Positions 28,713-40,292 of a DNA stretch of 64,000 nucleotides are shown one piece after another. Both the position numbers and the translations under genes were made by a program. Source of the DNA: Phytophthora colocasiae (lineage: Eukaryota > Oomycota > Peronosporomycetes > Peronosporales > Peronosporaceae); assembly GCA_018806915.1 (NCBI GenBank), contig JAGKQI010000089.1, positions 310,001-374,000 of the forward strand. Reading direction: 5' to 3'. Under the pieces are notes generated by a model. It was not told the DNA's origin and did no database searches. It saw only the letters and a program-made list of their open reading frames with translations. The stretch's first letter is position 1. Each line of letters opens with the position of its first letter.

Positions 28713-30545
28713 CTCCAGACGATCTCTACACACATAGTGATAGATCAACTAAGACTCGAGTGAGATCAGAATCTCTGCGACTCTTCACCCATTCGGCTTC
28801 GTCGAGTTTTCTTGCCTATATCCCATTATACTTCTGGCGCCAGGTCGTGAATGAAACCAACGCATATGCACCGCAGCCGCCTGTTACTCTAGCTGAACTG
28901 ATGAAATTCATCGGGATTTTGTTTTTCATGAGCATCAACAACAAGGGTGAGTATGCCAACTATTGGGGCGTTCAACCAGAAGACATTATTATCGGAAATG
29001 GCACTTCGTCTGGACTGGAACAAATCATGCCCCTACGACGATTCAAACTGGTTCGAAAGTGTTTTTGCTTCCTTGCCGTACCTCCATCAACAAACCGCGA
29101 TCCGGTTACTCGAATCCGGCCGCTACTTAATTTGTTGAAATGTCCTGGTGGTCGGTATAGACGTTGGTCGTAACGTGGCTCTCGACGAGAGCAGTATAGC
29201 GTGTCGTTCCAAGTTTGACCGTCATATGATCATTTACAATCCGATGAAGCCGACTGGCAAGTACCACTTTCATTTATATATGCTGTGTTGCGCAACATCA
29301 TGGATAGCTATTAACTACAGATTGCATTGCAATAGTGACGTCACCGACCGACTTGATGGGGTAGTAACAACGGATGAAGCATTTCGATTGCAACAGGAAG
29401 GAATGGGCCACGGAGAAGGTTTCTTCGATTCGGAGTTTAGTACTGGAGGTGGCTAGACCTATCTATGGTTCAAATCGCGTCCTCAATACTGACAACAACT
29501 ACACCTCTATTCAATTACTTCAAGGATTGCGTCTGCGAGGGTTATATGGACGTGGAACGGTTCGAGGAACAAGTAAACATTTTCCGCGTCACACTGTGCT
29601 GGATAAACAACAGTCATCTCGTGGCGATTTTCGCCAAGGGGTTTCTGCCGAGCATGGAATAGTGGCAGCATCTTGGTGCGACGGTAGCGTTGTTCAAATT
29701 GTGTCTAATTCCGATGGATCTGGAGTGACTAATGTCGAGCGCCAAGTTGGAGCTACTTCGCAAACGTTCGTAGCACCCGTGGCCGTGAAGCAATACAACC
29801 AGTTCATGCAAGGGGTGGATCGTCTAGATCAAATTCGTGCCCGGTTTTCTCTCGCTGATGGACATTCCTACAAAAAATGGCATAAGAAGTTAGCGTTGGC
29901 CCTGATCGATATTGCAAGATCAAATGCTTATCTCACCCGCCGTTGTGTGGTTGATATGGCAAAACAACGCGATTCGCACAGGACATTTGTCATTGAACTT
30001 GCTTCAGAATTAATATCGGGGAGGTGGGTAGATGCTCCAAGCGATAGCAGAATGGCGTTTGAGGCTACGCGTTTGGAGGACAAAGTGGAAGCATTTGACA
30101 CTCACACTAGTCCCCGAGAGCTATTCGTGTCGGTGTAATGTGACGAAAGTCCCCGTAAGAACTGTACAGCAGTTGCATCGAGGCAGGTTTTCAAGGATTG
30201 TGGCCGAAAGCGCAGAGGATGTGTTGTTTGTCGATGGGAGGACCGATGGCCGACTGAGAAAACAGATTATTGCGGAAATCACAACGTGTGTTTGTGTCGT
30301 GGAGTGTTCAGCAACAAACCAAAGGCTTACATGTGTCCTGATGCTGATCTTACGTGCTGGGAAAAATTCCATCGTTTCTATTTGCCCAGCGAGTTGTTTT
30401 CTGGCAAAGGAAACCTACGATTAGTTTCAACCTTGTACAAGCTCAAAGAACCTCTGATAGTTGCGGAGAGAAAGCTGCGGAAAGAAAAGTCTTGTGCGGC
30501 CAGGTCCCTGGATCGTTGTTTCGGAAGTATTGGCGAACAGAGCTG
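28713..30545 (+). pseudogene. piggyBac-like transposase, catalytic 3' part
   Basis: Begins in frame with the 5' part after element A. Landmarks: 'LAELMKFIGILFFMSINNKG', then after a frameshift near 29147 'ALDESSIACRSKF' (first catalytic Asp), after another near 29440 'VLNTDNNYTSIQLL' (second Asp), and 'VDRLDQIRARFSLADGHSYK' followed by KWHKKLALALIDIARSNAYL (third Asp region). TAA at about 30137 follows ELFVSV. The same frame then continues with a Cys-rich finger (CVVCRW, TDYCGNHNVCLC, YMCPDADLTCWEKFH), the C-terminal zinc domain of piggyBac enzymes. Two frameshifts, one stop and the element A insertion make it non-functional. Its end is duplicated, with an internal deletion, at 62425-62774. 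Confidence 0.9.
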
Positions 30546-30916
30546 AAGTGCACCCATTATTAGTGCTGTGTTTACATTGTATACTTAATTCAAGACTATT
30601 GGTCCAGAAGCAATCATTTGTTTTTATTTTGTCGTGGCACAATTATTATCCCACTAAAATGTATACTGACAAAATTTATAGTGGGTTGACTGGGAAATAG
30701 TTGGCCATCATTGATGTGTTTGTTTAGATGTCAAGTGGGTCAAGTTTGCTCCAGTATCAAGATTTTCGTCATCTCACCTACGAGTTTAGCCATCTAGCGG
30801 CCACCATTACGGATGCTTTTCATCATCAATGTAGTCGTGCACAGTACTTCTGGTTATATCCAGTATAAATGGTAAGAAGAATCAGAAGTATCACAATGTT
30901 TTAGCCACCTTAGTGA
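30546..30916. other. piggyBac 3' flank, also present in the inverted copy at 62216-62560
   Basis: No gene. Contains a short inverted pair TACTTCTG/CAGAAGTA (about 30845-30892) and the hairpin TTAGCCACC...GGTGGCTAA at its right border (30901-30932). The sequence is shared with the minus-strand copy in front of R4. Confidence 0.6.
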
Positions 30917-31406
30917 CATTACGGTGGCTAAGAACAACAAAACATTTACATTGATTACACCCATCACCACGCAACCCTTTGCCGTCCCGTAGCCACTTCA
31001 CCAACCCCAACACGGTGCATGGGGCGCATTCGAGCCCCTAAGCTGAGTGCGTTGTGGTCCGTGACATTGGGCTATGTCTGGCAGCGCGGGTAAGCAAATG
31101 AGCCTACAGGTGAGCGGGACATCTAAACCTAAGCACTGTTCGACAATTCAGTCTTACTCTTCTGATGGATTTTGTAAATACGATAAAAAAACTGCGTTGA
31201 TGACCCGTGAAAAAAATAATCATGTTGAATGCACATGAATTGATAATTAACGCTACTGCATCTCGACCACCCTAACTAACAGCAATACCGTACTCTCAGT
31301 GCGGCACAAGCAGGCTCACACCACGATCGCGGCTGCAACGTTTAACACTCAATTTAAAGACGACCAACCCGGTACGGTCTTGTACAACATCCTGGCAAGT
31401 AGAGGC

Positions 31407-31690
31407 TCACATCGTCGTGGTGGTGGTGTTTGAGGTGTGGGTGGAGGAGAGGGACGGGGGGCGAGGGGTCACCAGCTCACCGGTCAACACATTTGGTACG
31501 AATCCTTCAGCGAAATCAACAACACGAATAGCCATTGTTGCAGCACGTGGTTGATATGGCACAACATGGCAAACAGTGCTTACCAGAGCAACTGGAGGAA
31601 AGCGTGCTGATAGCACGAAAACAGTATAAGCCTTGTAGTCATCATCGAGATCTCGCCCTTGTTGCGTTTGAGGTTGCCCACAGACTCATT
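31407..31690 (-). pseudogene. Unknown ORF inside repeat R (R1 copy)
   Basis: The minus-strand frame runs from about 31690 (QTQQGRDLDDDYKAYTVFVL) through SARFPPVALVSTVCHVVPYQ and TMAIRVVDFAEGFVPNVLTG to the stop at 31407, with a Thr-rich tail. R2 carries the same frame (35924-36207). R3 carries a diverged version in which amino acids are kept better than bases (TMTIRVIDFTKGLLPNSLTG), suggesting it once coded. No start codon in a plausible context, and no known domain. Confidence 0.4.
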
Positions 31691-32204
31691 CTAGATCAAG
31701 CAGCTCGTTTTCCGTGAGGAAGTACCCGCAGCATCGCCGAAGAAATGCTCGATGGTTTGTTGCACGCAGCGAGCATCAAGGTGGTACCGGCAGGTGGCTG
31801 CAGCCAATCGGCAGAACCATTGCGCATGGTGATCGATGGCGAGTCGTGATCGTTGCCGCGGACAGCATGGCAGATAGCATGGTTCACTTTGGTGTATAGC
31901 GTCTCGTCCGTTGTGGATGCCAATAGGTGGATAATTCTTCAGCAGTGTTGCGAGCATCATGTCGAAGAGCGTGGATCGACGTGGTGTACGGAGAGCAGGA
32001 TCATAGCTCGACTGTGATCAGTTAGCTGGAGGAGGCGGGTGTTTTACGGCGGCTGGCAGTACTGCGACTCGTGTCGTGGGGAGGGTCCGTGCAGATCCAG
32101 GAAAAATTGGAAATGAACTGGGTTTGCATTTTGGCGCGTTTGAGATCGCTATCGCTGCATCTCACTTGACTGGGCCAAGGTGAATATGGGGTTGAAGATA
32201 CGAG

Positions 32205-32391
32205 CCAATCAGCGTGTCAGGATTTCGGAATGCATTCTGATTGGCTGACTCATTCAAAAGCGAAGACACTGGGCGAAAGCTTGGACGTTGAAGTCCACAT
32301 TTCGCGCGCGAAGATCGTTTGGATTCTATGTTGAAGTCCAAGATCTCCCAGCCAATCCGAGTGCATTCCGAGATCCTGACACGCTGATTGG
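32205..32391. repeat. Hairpin-like inverted pair in R1
   Basis: Arms of about 44 bp (CCAATCAGCGTGTCAGGAT...TTGGCTGA and its imperfect complement) at 32205-32248 and 32349-32391. The same structure lies in R2 (36721-36907), R3 (39455-39641) and R4 (60745-60932). It resembles a small MITE embedded in R. Confidence 0.75.
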
Positions 32392-32620
32392 TGTAGTCAA
32401 GCGACGGTTCAGGATTTGTCTTGAGAACCTTTTCTGGTAACCTTTTCTTTGTTTTACTCTATTTATTGTGCTTTGATAATCGCTTTGCCAAAAACAAAAG
32501 TAAATATGTACTATTTAAATAAATGTTTAGCTCCACATTTTTATTATGGCGGTTCTTTTTTCTCAAAAGACCAAATATCTTTAGTAGACTATGTCAGTTG
32601 CTATTTTACTTGATCAAGCG

Positions 32621-33494
32621 ATGGCTGATTTTTTCCGACGAAGAAGATTTGCTACTATACCGACTAGCCAAGGCTGAACTAGATGCAAGACGAAGAATAT
32701 CCTGGCGACACGTGTGGCTGGGAATGCCATTTAGCAGTAAAACCTAGCGTCAACTCCAGATCAGGCTAAAGACGCTCAAACGAACGTACGGCACGAACTT
32801 AAATGGATTTCCCAGACGCTTCACTGGTGTTCAAACAACCGACCGAGTCATTGCGAGCGCCAACGTAAACGCACGAATGGGTCTACACCTCATGATCTCG
32901 AAGATATTTTCTTTTGTGCCACGACTCGCGATTAATTCACCTGACCACCACACTGGTGAAGTGACTCCTACTGGTGTTTCCGATATTCTCACCCCAATTC
33001 CTGATCTACAATGTACGGATGTCTTCGTGGATTTTGGATCTGGGGTTGGGAATATTGTGGCTCAAGTTGCTCTCGAAACTGAAGTTGGGTCGTGTATTGG
33101 GATTGAGCTGCAGCAAAATTTGGCTCAAATTGCAACCACTTTGCTTTGTAGTAACACGTCTCGATACCCGAGGCTCAGGAATGTCAAGGTACATCATGCT
33201 GATATAAGATCGCTGGACAGAAAAATCTATACTGAGGTGGAGCGTGCAACCATCTTGTATGCAAATAATCTTGTGTTCGATCCGACAAGTAACACCGCCG
33301 TGGAAGGAATTGCGACTTCGTTGCCAAACTTGGTGGTAATTGTTGTTACGGAAAGGGTTTGCGTTCGCCATCGTCCGGGATGTAAACGCCTATTTTGCTC
33401 TCTGTGGAAATATCACGACCCCATTAAAGTCTCCGTCTCATGGTCATCAAAAAAATGTTGCGTGTACTGGTACTCGAAGCGTAAACCTACGTAA
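32621..33494 (+). pseudogene. DOT1-like histone methyltransferase relic
   Basis: ATG at 32621 is followed by a run of six T where the frame must shift to read FSDEEDLLLYRLAKAELDAR, then 'ISWRHVWLGMPFSSKT', an in-frame TAG (32745-32747), 'RQLQIRLKTLKRTYG', and the catalytic domain. 'DVFVDFGSGVGNIVAQVALE' is the DOT1 SAM-binding motif, followed by 'SCIGIELQQNLAQIA', 'HADIRSLDRK' and 'ILYANNLVFDP' (the NN-x-x-F position). The end reads TERVCVRHRPGC and 'VSVSWSSK'. Active DOT1 enzymes methylate histone H3 on Lys79. In oomycetes DOT1-like genes occur in many copies in repeat-rich DNA. The frameshift and stop make this copy inactive. Confidence 0.8.
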
Positions 33495-34513
33495 AAACCC
33501 GCTGATAAGACGCGCTTTAAGCTACCGGGTTGCGCGCAGAAGGCAGAACCAGTATGGTTTCTACTGATAAAATTAAGCGAACCGCATAAAGAAAAACTTG
33601 CAGGTATCAGTCGCCGTAAAACGTAGCTCCACCTCCAAATGTTCTATCGGACGTGTTCGACAAATCATTATTCATCTTTATTTGAAAACTTTTTAAAACG
33701 TGGCATCGATATTACGTATATCAAATCGTTAGTAGTAGAGTAGGTTATATTTGTTTTTGACTACCCGGCTGATGTGATACTAAGGGTTCGTGCCCCTGCA
33801 CCTGCTGCCATTTTATCGTGACCGCTTGCACTTGGTCCCAGGGGCCCCGGCACATCGATTCAAATTATGTAAGGCAGAACTCTGAATTCGGTTCGCAGAC
33901 GACCCCTGTAACTTGAGATTGACCGGTAAATCAATGTAATGCTGACTGACCAAGCAAAAGGACACAGCGGGAGAACGTCGGCTTATGCAGACTAATAGAA
34001 CTCAATTCGCCTAAATGTCAAATATGTATTTGTCAAATGGACATGGGTTAACCCTTTCTTTTTGCCATCGTAAATATTGGATTGTGAGTTCAAAAATAAA
34101 TTCAATAGCCATATTGTGTCTTTTACGGTACGAAATTCCATCTGTTATATGGACATGTATAGTTTACGATGTGGCGAATCACCTTTAGCAACAATGAGTC
34201 CTATCTCGGAAGCCACCAGTAACGGCGCTTTCCAGAAGCTGGAGGCTCCTACGACTTCGCTTGGGCTGGTAATTTAGGAAGATTACATCCAGACAAACGG
34301 AGATTTGGCTCACTGTCTCTCAGATCTAACGCTAATGGCGAACGACGGCGTTGATGACCGGATCCAGAATTCGCCCTATGGTTCCCAGCCGATGGGGGAC
34401 TTGAATCTGGACGCTTCACTATAAGGACGAGCTGTCATGTTGAGAAGGACGTCGTATATAGGCGGCCGTTTATATTTTACTGTAAAGAAGAAAACTTAAC
34501 CCCAAGTGTGCTT
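33495..34513. other. Non-coding stretch, nothing recognised
   Basis: About 1 kb of AT-rich sequence without a supported ORF, repeat or match to other parts of the window. Confidence 0.5.
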
Positions 34514-34744
34514 CTATTTTTCAGCGCTGAACGCGCCGCTAGTGCCGGTGTTGCGTTGAGCTAATGTCGCTGCGATCTGCTCGCGCGAGGGTAACGCCCA
34601 GCGAGCATAGCTGGCTTCGTAACGCAGTTCTCCTGTTGCTTCTTTGCGGTTTTGAATGAACTCCGTACCATGGTAAAGCGCCACAGCAGCTACCACACTT
34701 AGAACAGTACACAACATCAGCATCGTGGTAAAGCACCACGGCAA
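34514..34744 (-). CDS. Possible C-terminal protein fragment, unknown
   Basis: A 76-codon frame ends in TGELRYEASYARWALPSREQ and a short tail with a stop at 34514. The composition looks protein-like, but the upstream part overlaps a tandem duplication (34671-34776). No family recognised; it could be a fragment of a lost gene or chance. Confidence 0.25.
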   Translation of the reverse strand: MPWCFTTMLMLCTVLSVVAAVALYHGTEFIQNRKEATGELRYEASYARWALPSREQIAATLAQRNTGTSGAFSAEK

Positions 34745-34776
34745 CTACCACCTTAGAACAGTACACAGCATCAGCA
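34671..34776. repeat. Two-copy tandem repeat, about 52 bp
   Basis: TGGTAAAGCGCCACAGCAGC...CATCAGCA (34671-34722) is repeated with a few changes at 34726-34776. Confidence 0.85.
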
Positions 34777-35420
34777 ATTTGATTGCTTGAAAGACTCAGG
34801 AACTCTGACAGAGTTATTATATAAAATGAAAACGATGTCGCCATCTAGATGCGTTGTACCTGAGTGGAGAAGCGAATGCATTTTTTGGCTAAAAACAGGA
34901 AATCGTGAAATGCAACATGTATCCACATAGGTTGGCATTGAGTTGCTGTATCATCTCTACTGTTTTTTGCTCGGGAAATACCCCAATAATGCTGAACTTC
35001 GGTCCTACATATTCTGTTCTACCACAGGGTGGATGACCCAACCTAGAGCTACAGCACTACAAACAAACATAATCTCAACCGCTTTAATGGATGTTATGTG
35101 TGATAGAGCTATCAATACATGCATTGACATCTTCATTTAACAAAACACCTACCGATATATAAAGTGATGGTTTTATCGTTCACTTTGATATTACAAGCTA
35201 CGTTTGCGCTTCAATACATTGATTCACTCGAATTAAATTTAACAACGTATACTTGAATGTTGAAGATAAGTTAAACCAACAAAATCTTTGCACAGTCGAT
35301 TGTCTGAGCATCCTAACCCATTGCCATCAACAAATCGACATTCGATCACTATTTATACATTGCCCAACTAAGATGTTTCCTGGCGCCTACCCTAGGAATC
35401 AATGCCGTAAAGCGTCGCGC
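34777..35420. other. Non-coding stretch
   Basis: AT-rich sequence up to the start of repeat R2. No supported gene. Confidence 0.5.
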
Positions 35421-37041
35421 CATTACGGTGGCTAAGAACAACAAAAAAATTACCGCTCAGTGCATTGATTACAACTATCACCACGCAACCCTTTGCCGTC
35501 CCGTAGCCACTTCACCAACCCCAACACGGTGCATGGGGCGCATTCGAGCCCCTAAGCTGAGTGCGTTGTGGTCCGTGACATTGGGCTATGTCTGGCAGCG
35601 CGGGTAAGCAAATGAGCCTACAGGTGAGCGGGACATCTAAACCTAAGCACTGTTCGACAATTCAGTCTTACTCTTCTGATGGATTTTGTAAATACGATAA
35701 AAAACTGCGTTGATGACCCGTGAAAAAAATAATCATGTTGAATGCACATGAATTGATAATTAACGCTACTGCATCTCGACCACCCTAACTAACAGCAATA
35801 CCGTACTCTCAGTGCGGCACAAGCAGGCTCACACCACGATCGATCTCGGCTGCAACGTTTAACACTCAATTTAAAGACGACCAACCCGGTACGGTCTTGT
35901 ACAACATCCTGGCAAGTAGAGGCTCACATCGTCGTGGTGGTGGTGTTTGAGGTGTGGGTGGAGGAGAGGGACGGGGGGCGAGGGGTCACCAGCTCACCGG
36001 TCAACACATTTGGTACGAATCCTTCAGCGAAATCAACAACACGAATAGCCATTGTTGCAGCACGTGGTTGATATGGCACAACATGGCAAACAGTGCTTAC
36101 CAGAGCAACTGGAGGAAAGCGTGCTGATAGCACGAAAACAGTATAAGCCTTGTAGTCATCATCGAGATCTCGCCCTTGTTGCGTTTGAGGTTGCCCACAG
36201 ACTCATTCTAGATCAAGCAGCTCGTTTTCCGTGAGGAAGTACCCGCAGCATCGCCGAAGAAATGCTCGATGGTTTGTTGCACGCAGCGAGCATCAAGGTG
36301 GTACCGGCAGGTGGCTGCAGCCAATCGGCAGAACCATTGCGCATGGTGATCGATGGCGAGTCGTGATCGTTGCCGCGGACAGCATGGCAGATAGCATGGT
36401 TCACTTTGGTGTATAGCGTCTCGTCCGTTGTGGATGCCAATAGGTGGATAATTCTTCAGCAGTGTTGCGAGCATCATGTCGAAGAGCGTGGATCGACGTG
36501 GTGTACGGAGAGCAGGATCATAGCTCGACTGTGATCAGTTAGCTGGAGGAGGCGGGTGTTTTACGGCGGCTGGCAGTACTGCGACTCGTGTCGTGGGAGG
36601 GTCCGTGCAGATCCAGGAAAAATTGGAAATGAACTGGGTTTGCATTTTGGCGCGTTTGAGATCGCTATCGCTGCATCTCACTTGACTGGGCCAAGGTGAA
36701 TATGGGGTTGAAGATACGAGCCAATCAGCGTGTCAGGATTTCGGAATGCATTCTGATTGGCTGACTCATTCAAAAGCGAAGACACTGGGCGAAAGCTTGG
36801 ACGTTGAAGTCCACATTTCGCGCGCGAAGATCGTTTGGATTCTATGTTGAAGTCCAAGATCTCCCAGCCAATCCGAGTGCATTCCGAGATCCTGACACGC
36901 TGATTGGTGTAGTCAAGCGACGGTTCAGGATTTGTCTTGAGAACCTTTTCTGGTAACCTTTTCTTTATTTTACTCAAAAGTGACTATTTATTGTGATTTG
37001 ATAATCGCTATATCAGTCAGCAGAGACAAAGCTTGTGTCTA
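35421..37041 (+). repeat. Repeat R, copy R2
   Basis: Same content as R1 but with the longer right end (CAGCAGAGACAAAGCTTGTGTCTA), shared with R3 and R4. Its part from 36071 onward is also the outer portion of the left arm of the long inverted repeat. The 99-codon minus ORF across the hairpin is not considered a gene. Confidence 0.85.
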
Positions 37042-37597
37042 TTACCATGGCATGGTAATGCTGGTAAAGCTTTGGTAATCTCTGGATTGACCACCAGGGT
37101 TATCGTTGTGGATCATAGACCGTCGCCACATACATTCTACATATGAGAAGTTTTGCAGATCCAGTTATTACAAGCGTGTGCTGTTCAAAGGACCAAATAG
37201 CATTGATTTAGTATACCCGAAAAACCTTGTCGGAACGAGATACTCGCGGAGATCGGTTCGAGCTAAACACCGTTGAGGTATTCATTTGGATACATTCGAC
37301 GATCTCCTTGATATCGATTAGTTCACCAGAATAGGTTTCTACTTTCGACATCGCTCTAGTTTTTTTTTCTGCATGGCCCAATAAATCTTGTCAAACCCCG
37401 GACAGGAAAGTTGCTTCAGGCTCCCCTTTCACCAAAGGAATCACTCATTACTCGTAGATAGCTTATTGTTGCTCTGTTGGGTAACAATGTCGGCTTGTAA
37501 CAAAAGGCTGACCAAGTTTCAGTTGCTACTGGTTTCGTGTACGGAGAAGGTTTTTAATTGCATCTAAGGATGCAATATTCTAAATCACTGGTCGTGG
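36071..37597 (+). repeat. Left arm of a long inverted repeat (about 1527 bp)
   Basis: Matches 38767-40292 in reverse orientation almost perfectly. The arm contains most of R2 plus about 550 bp of further sequence to 37597. It includes two perfect short palindromes: ATTACCATG-G-CATGGTAAT (37041-37059) and the ATTGCATC...GATGCAAT pair near 37560. Confidence 0.9.
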
Positions 37598-38766
37598 CTA
37601 GCAGTTATGATCTTTGAGCTTTATGGCTTTTGTTTTATCGGAAGTGATGATATGTTCTACAATTGTTACAGGCGTTGGTAGTTTAAATAATGCTGACGAC
37701 TTAGTGGCCACTTGCGGTGAATGACTATATCGCCGCTACATCAGACGAGTTTATCAATTTTGGCTTTTGTATCATCCTGGTAGGCACCGTAACCTACATA
37801 GGTAACGGGCCATGGCCATGGGATGATCCAAGGAACGAGCCAGGTAGATAAAAAAAATATTGTGTTGTTGTGGTTTATCCCTTCATCGTGTAGGCCGTCA
37901 ACAACGAGATCACTGTGATAAATATTAAATCCAAGTTCGCTGGTATTGCATACATCTGTTGAAGCCGACCTGGTTACCTCGTTTCATTGAATAGTTTACC
38001 AGGTCACTCAAGTACAGCATCGCAGCGCTCAAACAAAATCCATCAACTCGGTTTAAATTCTTAGAAAAAGTATTATGCTAAATCGGTTCTCAACAAGTTT
38101 TTTTGTCCCTTGAGCGTACGCTATTGGAGGTTTAAACGTGAGTACGATCGCAAGGAATGGCAACCACTGCAGTTTATCACTTGGTCCCACGTATCCTCCG
38201 ATGGAGATGGAGCGGAGAATGTCCACGTTGACGTCCATCATACATGTAGTTAGTGGTTTTGTTTTGGTTGCAGCGTTGCTGCGTTATGAGAGTCCGACGA
38301 GGTACTCATGCTGTTAGCGCCAAACTCTTGCAGTTCAAATGAAAACAAAACGTAGTAGTTGAAATAACGAGCAAAACTGATTGAAAACTTAAAGTGGCAA
38401 CATTTCAGGCGATATGAAGTCCAACGCACACCAGGGCAGTATACTTGCAGACTGGAGGTCTGTTATTTACAGAATAGTTCCTTCGGAAGCAGAATTCGTA
38501 AGTTTCACAAAAGCCATGTTAACGAGACCACTTCTTGGATTGTCCGTTTACGTTGAGGATGCTTCAACTACAGCCCAAAAGACTTCAGACGATCACAACT
38601 TGAAACATACATAAACAACCATGAACAAGGTAAAGAATCGCGATTACGCTGAAAGTTGTCAGTCAAAGTGACGACTACCTATTTCGGCTTACGTTGCTTA
38701 GCCCTGCGCCGTTATTGATATCTTCGGTGTGTTCCTGGTTAAACGCTCATGTGTGTCCCCAGCATT
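37598..38766. other. Spacer of the long inverted repeat (1169 bp)
   Basis: Single-copy in this window. It contains a 62-codon minus ORF (38241-38053, starting MMDVNVDILRSIS) and a 66-codon plus ORF (38414-38614); neither has a recognised family. No terminal repeats of its own. Confidence 0.5.
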
Positions 38767-40292
38767 CCACGACCAGTGATTTAGAATATTGCATCCTTAG
38801 ATGCAATTAAAAACCTTCTCCGTACACGAAACCAGTAGCAACTGAAACTTGGTCAGCCTTTGTTACAAGCCGACATTGTTACCCAACAGAGCAACAATAA
38901 GCTATCTACGAGTAATGAGTGATTCCTTTGGTGAAAGGGGAGCCTGAAGCAACTTTCCTGTCCGGGGTTTGACAAGATTTATTGGGCCATGCAGAAAAAA
39001 AACTAGAGCGATGTCGAAAGTAGAAACCTATTCTGGTGAACTAATCGATATCAAGGAGATCGTCGAATGTATCCAAATGAATACCTCAACGGTGTTTAGC
39101 TCGAACCGATCTCCGCGAGTATCTCGTTCCGACAAGGTTTTTCGGGTATACTAAATCAATGCTATTTGGTCCTTTGAACAGCACACGCTTGTAATAACTG
39201 GATCTGCAAAACTTCTCATATGTAGAATGTATGTGGCGACGGTCTATGATCCACAACGATAACCCTGGTGGTCAATCCAGAGATTACCAAAGCTTTACCA
39301 GCATTACCATGCCATGGTAATAGACACAAGCTTTGTCTCTGCTGACTGATATAGCGATTATCAAATCACAATAAATAGTCACTTTTGAGTAAAATAAAGA
39401 AAAGGTTACCAGAAAAGGTTCTCAAGACAAATCCTGAACCGTCGCTTGACTACACCAATCAGCGTGTCAGGATCTCGGAATGCACTCGGATTGGCTGGGA
39501 GATCTTGGACTTCAACATAGAATCCAAACGATCTTCGCGCGCGAAATGTGGACTTCAACGTCCAAGCTTTCGCCCAGTGTCTTCGCTTTTGAATGAGTCA
39601 GCCAATCAGAATGCATTCCGAAATCCTGACACGCTGATTGGCTCGTATCTTCAACCCCATATTCACCTTGGCCCAGTCAAGTGAGATGCAGCGATAGCGA
39701 TCTCAAACGCGCCAAAATGCAAACCCAGTTCATTTCCAATTTTTCCTGGATCTGCACGGACCCTCCCCACGACACGAGTCGCAGTACTGCCAGCCGCCGT
39801 AAAACACCCGCCTCCTCCAGCTAACTGATCACAGTCGAGCTATGATCCTGCTCTCCGTACACCACGTCGATCCACGCTCTTCGACATGATGCTCGCAACA
39901 CTGCTGAAGAATTATCCACCTATTGGCATCCACAACGGACGAGACGCTATACACCAAAGTGAACCATGCTATCTGCCATGCTGTCCGCGGCAACGATCAC
40001 GACTCGCCATCGATCACCATGCGCAATGGTTCTGCCGATTGGCTGCAGCCACCTGCCGGTACCACCTTGATGCTCGCTGCGTGCAACAAACCATCGAGCA
40101 TTTCTTCGGCGATGCTGCGGGTACTTCCTCACGGAAAACGAGCTGCTTGATCTAGAATGAGTCTGTGGGCAACCTCAAACGCAACAAGGGCGAGATCTCG
40201 ATGATGACTACAAGGCTTATACTGTTTTCGTGCTATCAGCACGCTTTTCTCCAGTTGCTCTGGTAAGCACTGTTTGCCATGTTGTGCCATAT
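38767..40292 (-). repeat. Right arm of the long inverted repeat (about 1526 bp)
   Basis: Reverse copy of 36071-37597. High identity stops abruptly at 40292 (GTGCCATAT). The sequence beyond is still alignable to R, but only at clearly lower identity. Confidence 0.9.

Larger units (their letters stand above)
30917..32484 (+). repeat. Repeat R, copy R1 (about 1.57 kb)
   Basis: Nearly identical to 35421-37041, and in inverse orientation to 39320-40292 and 60610-62215. It begins CATTACGGTGGCTAAG. On its minus strand it holds overlapping ORFs (60-89 codons) that share sequence with the diverged extension at 40293-40415 but match no known family. Near its right end is a conserved 187-bp hairpin-like pair (32205-32391). 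The right end is shorter than in R2 and stops at about 32484. Confidence 0.85.

Noticed and set aside
30917..32484. Repeat R as a Helitron
   Set aside because: No TC start and no CTRR end between A and T could be found, and the copies have different right ends.
36678..36977. 99-codon ORF conserved in two R copies (also 39385-39684, part in 60675-60975)
   Set aside because: It runs across the hairpin arms, so both strands and the frame are forced by the inverted repeat, and it is frameshifted in R4; conservation is explained by R being a recent repeat.
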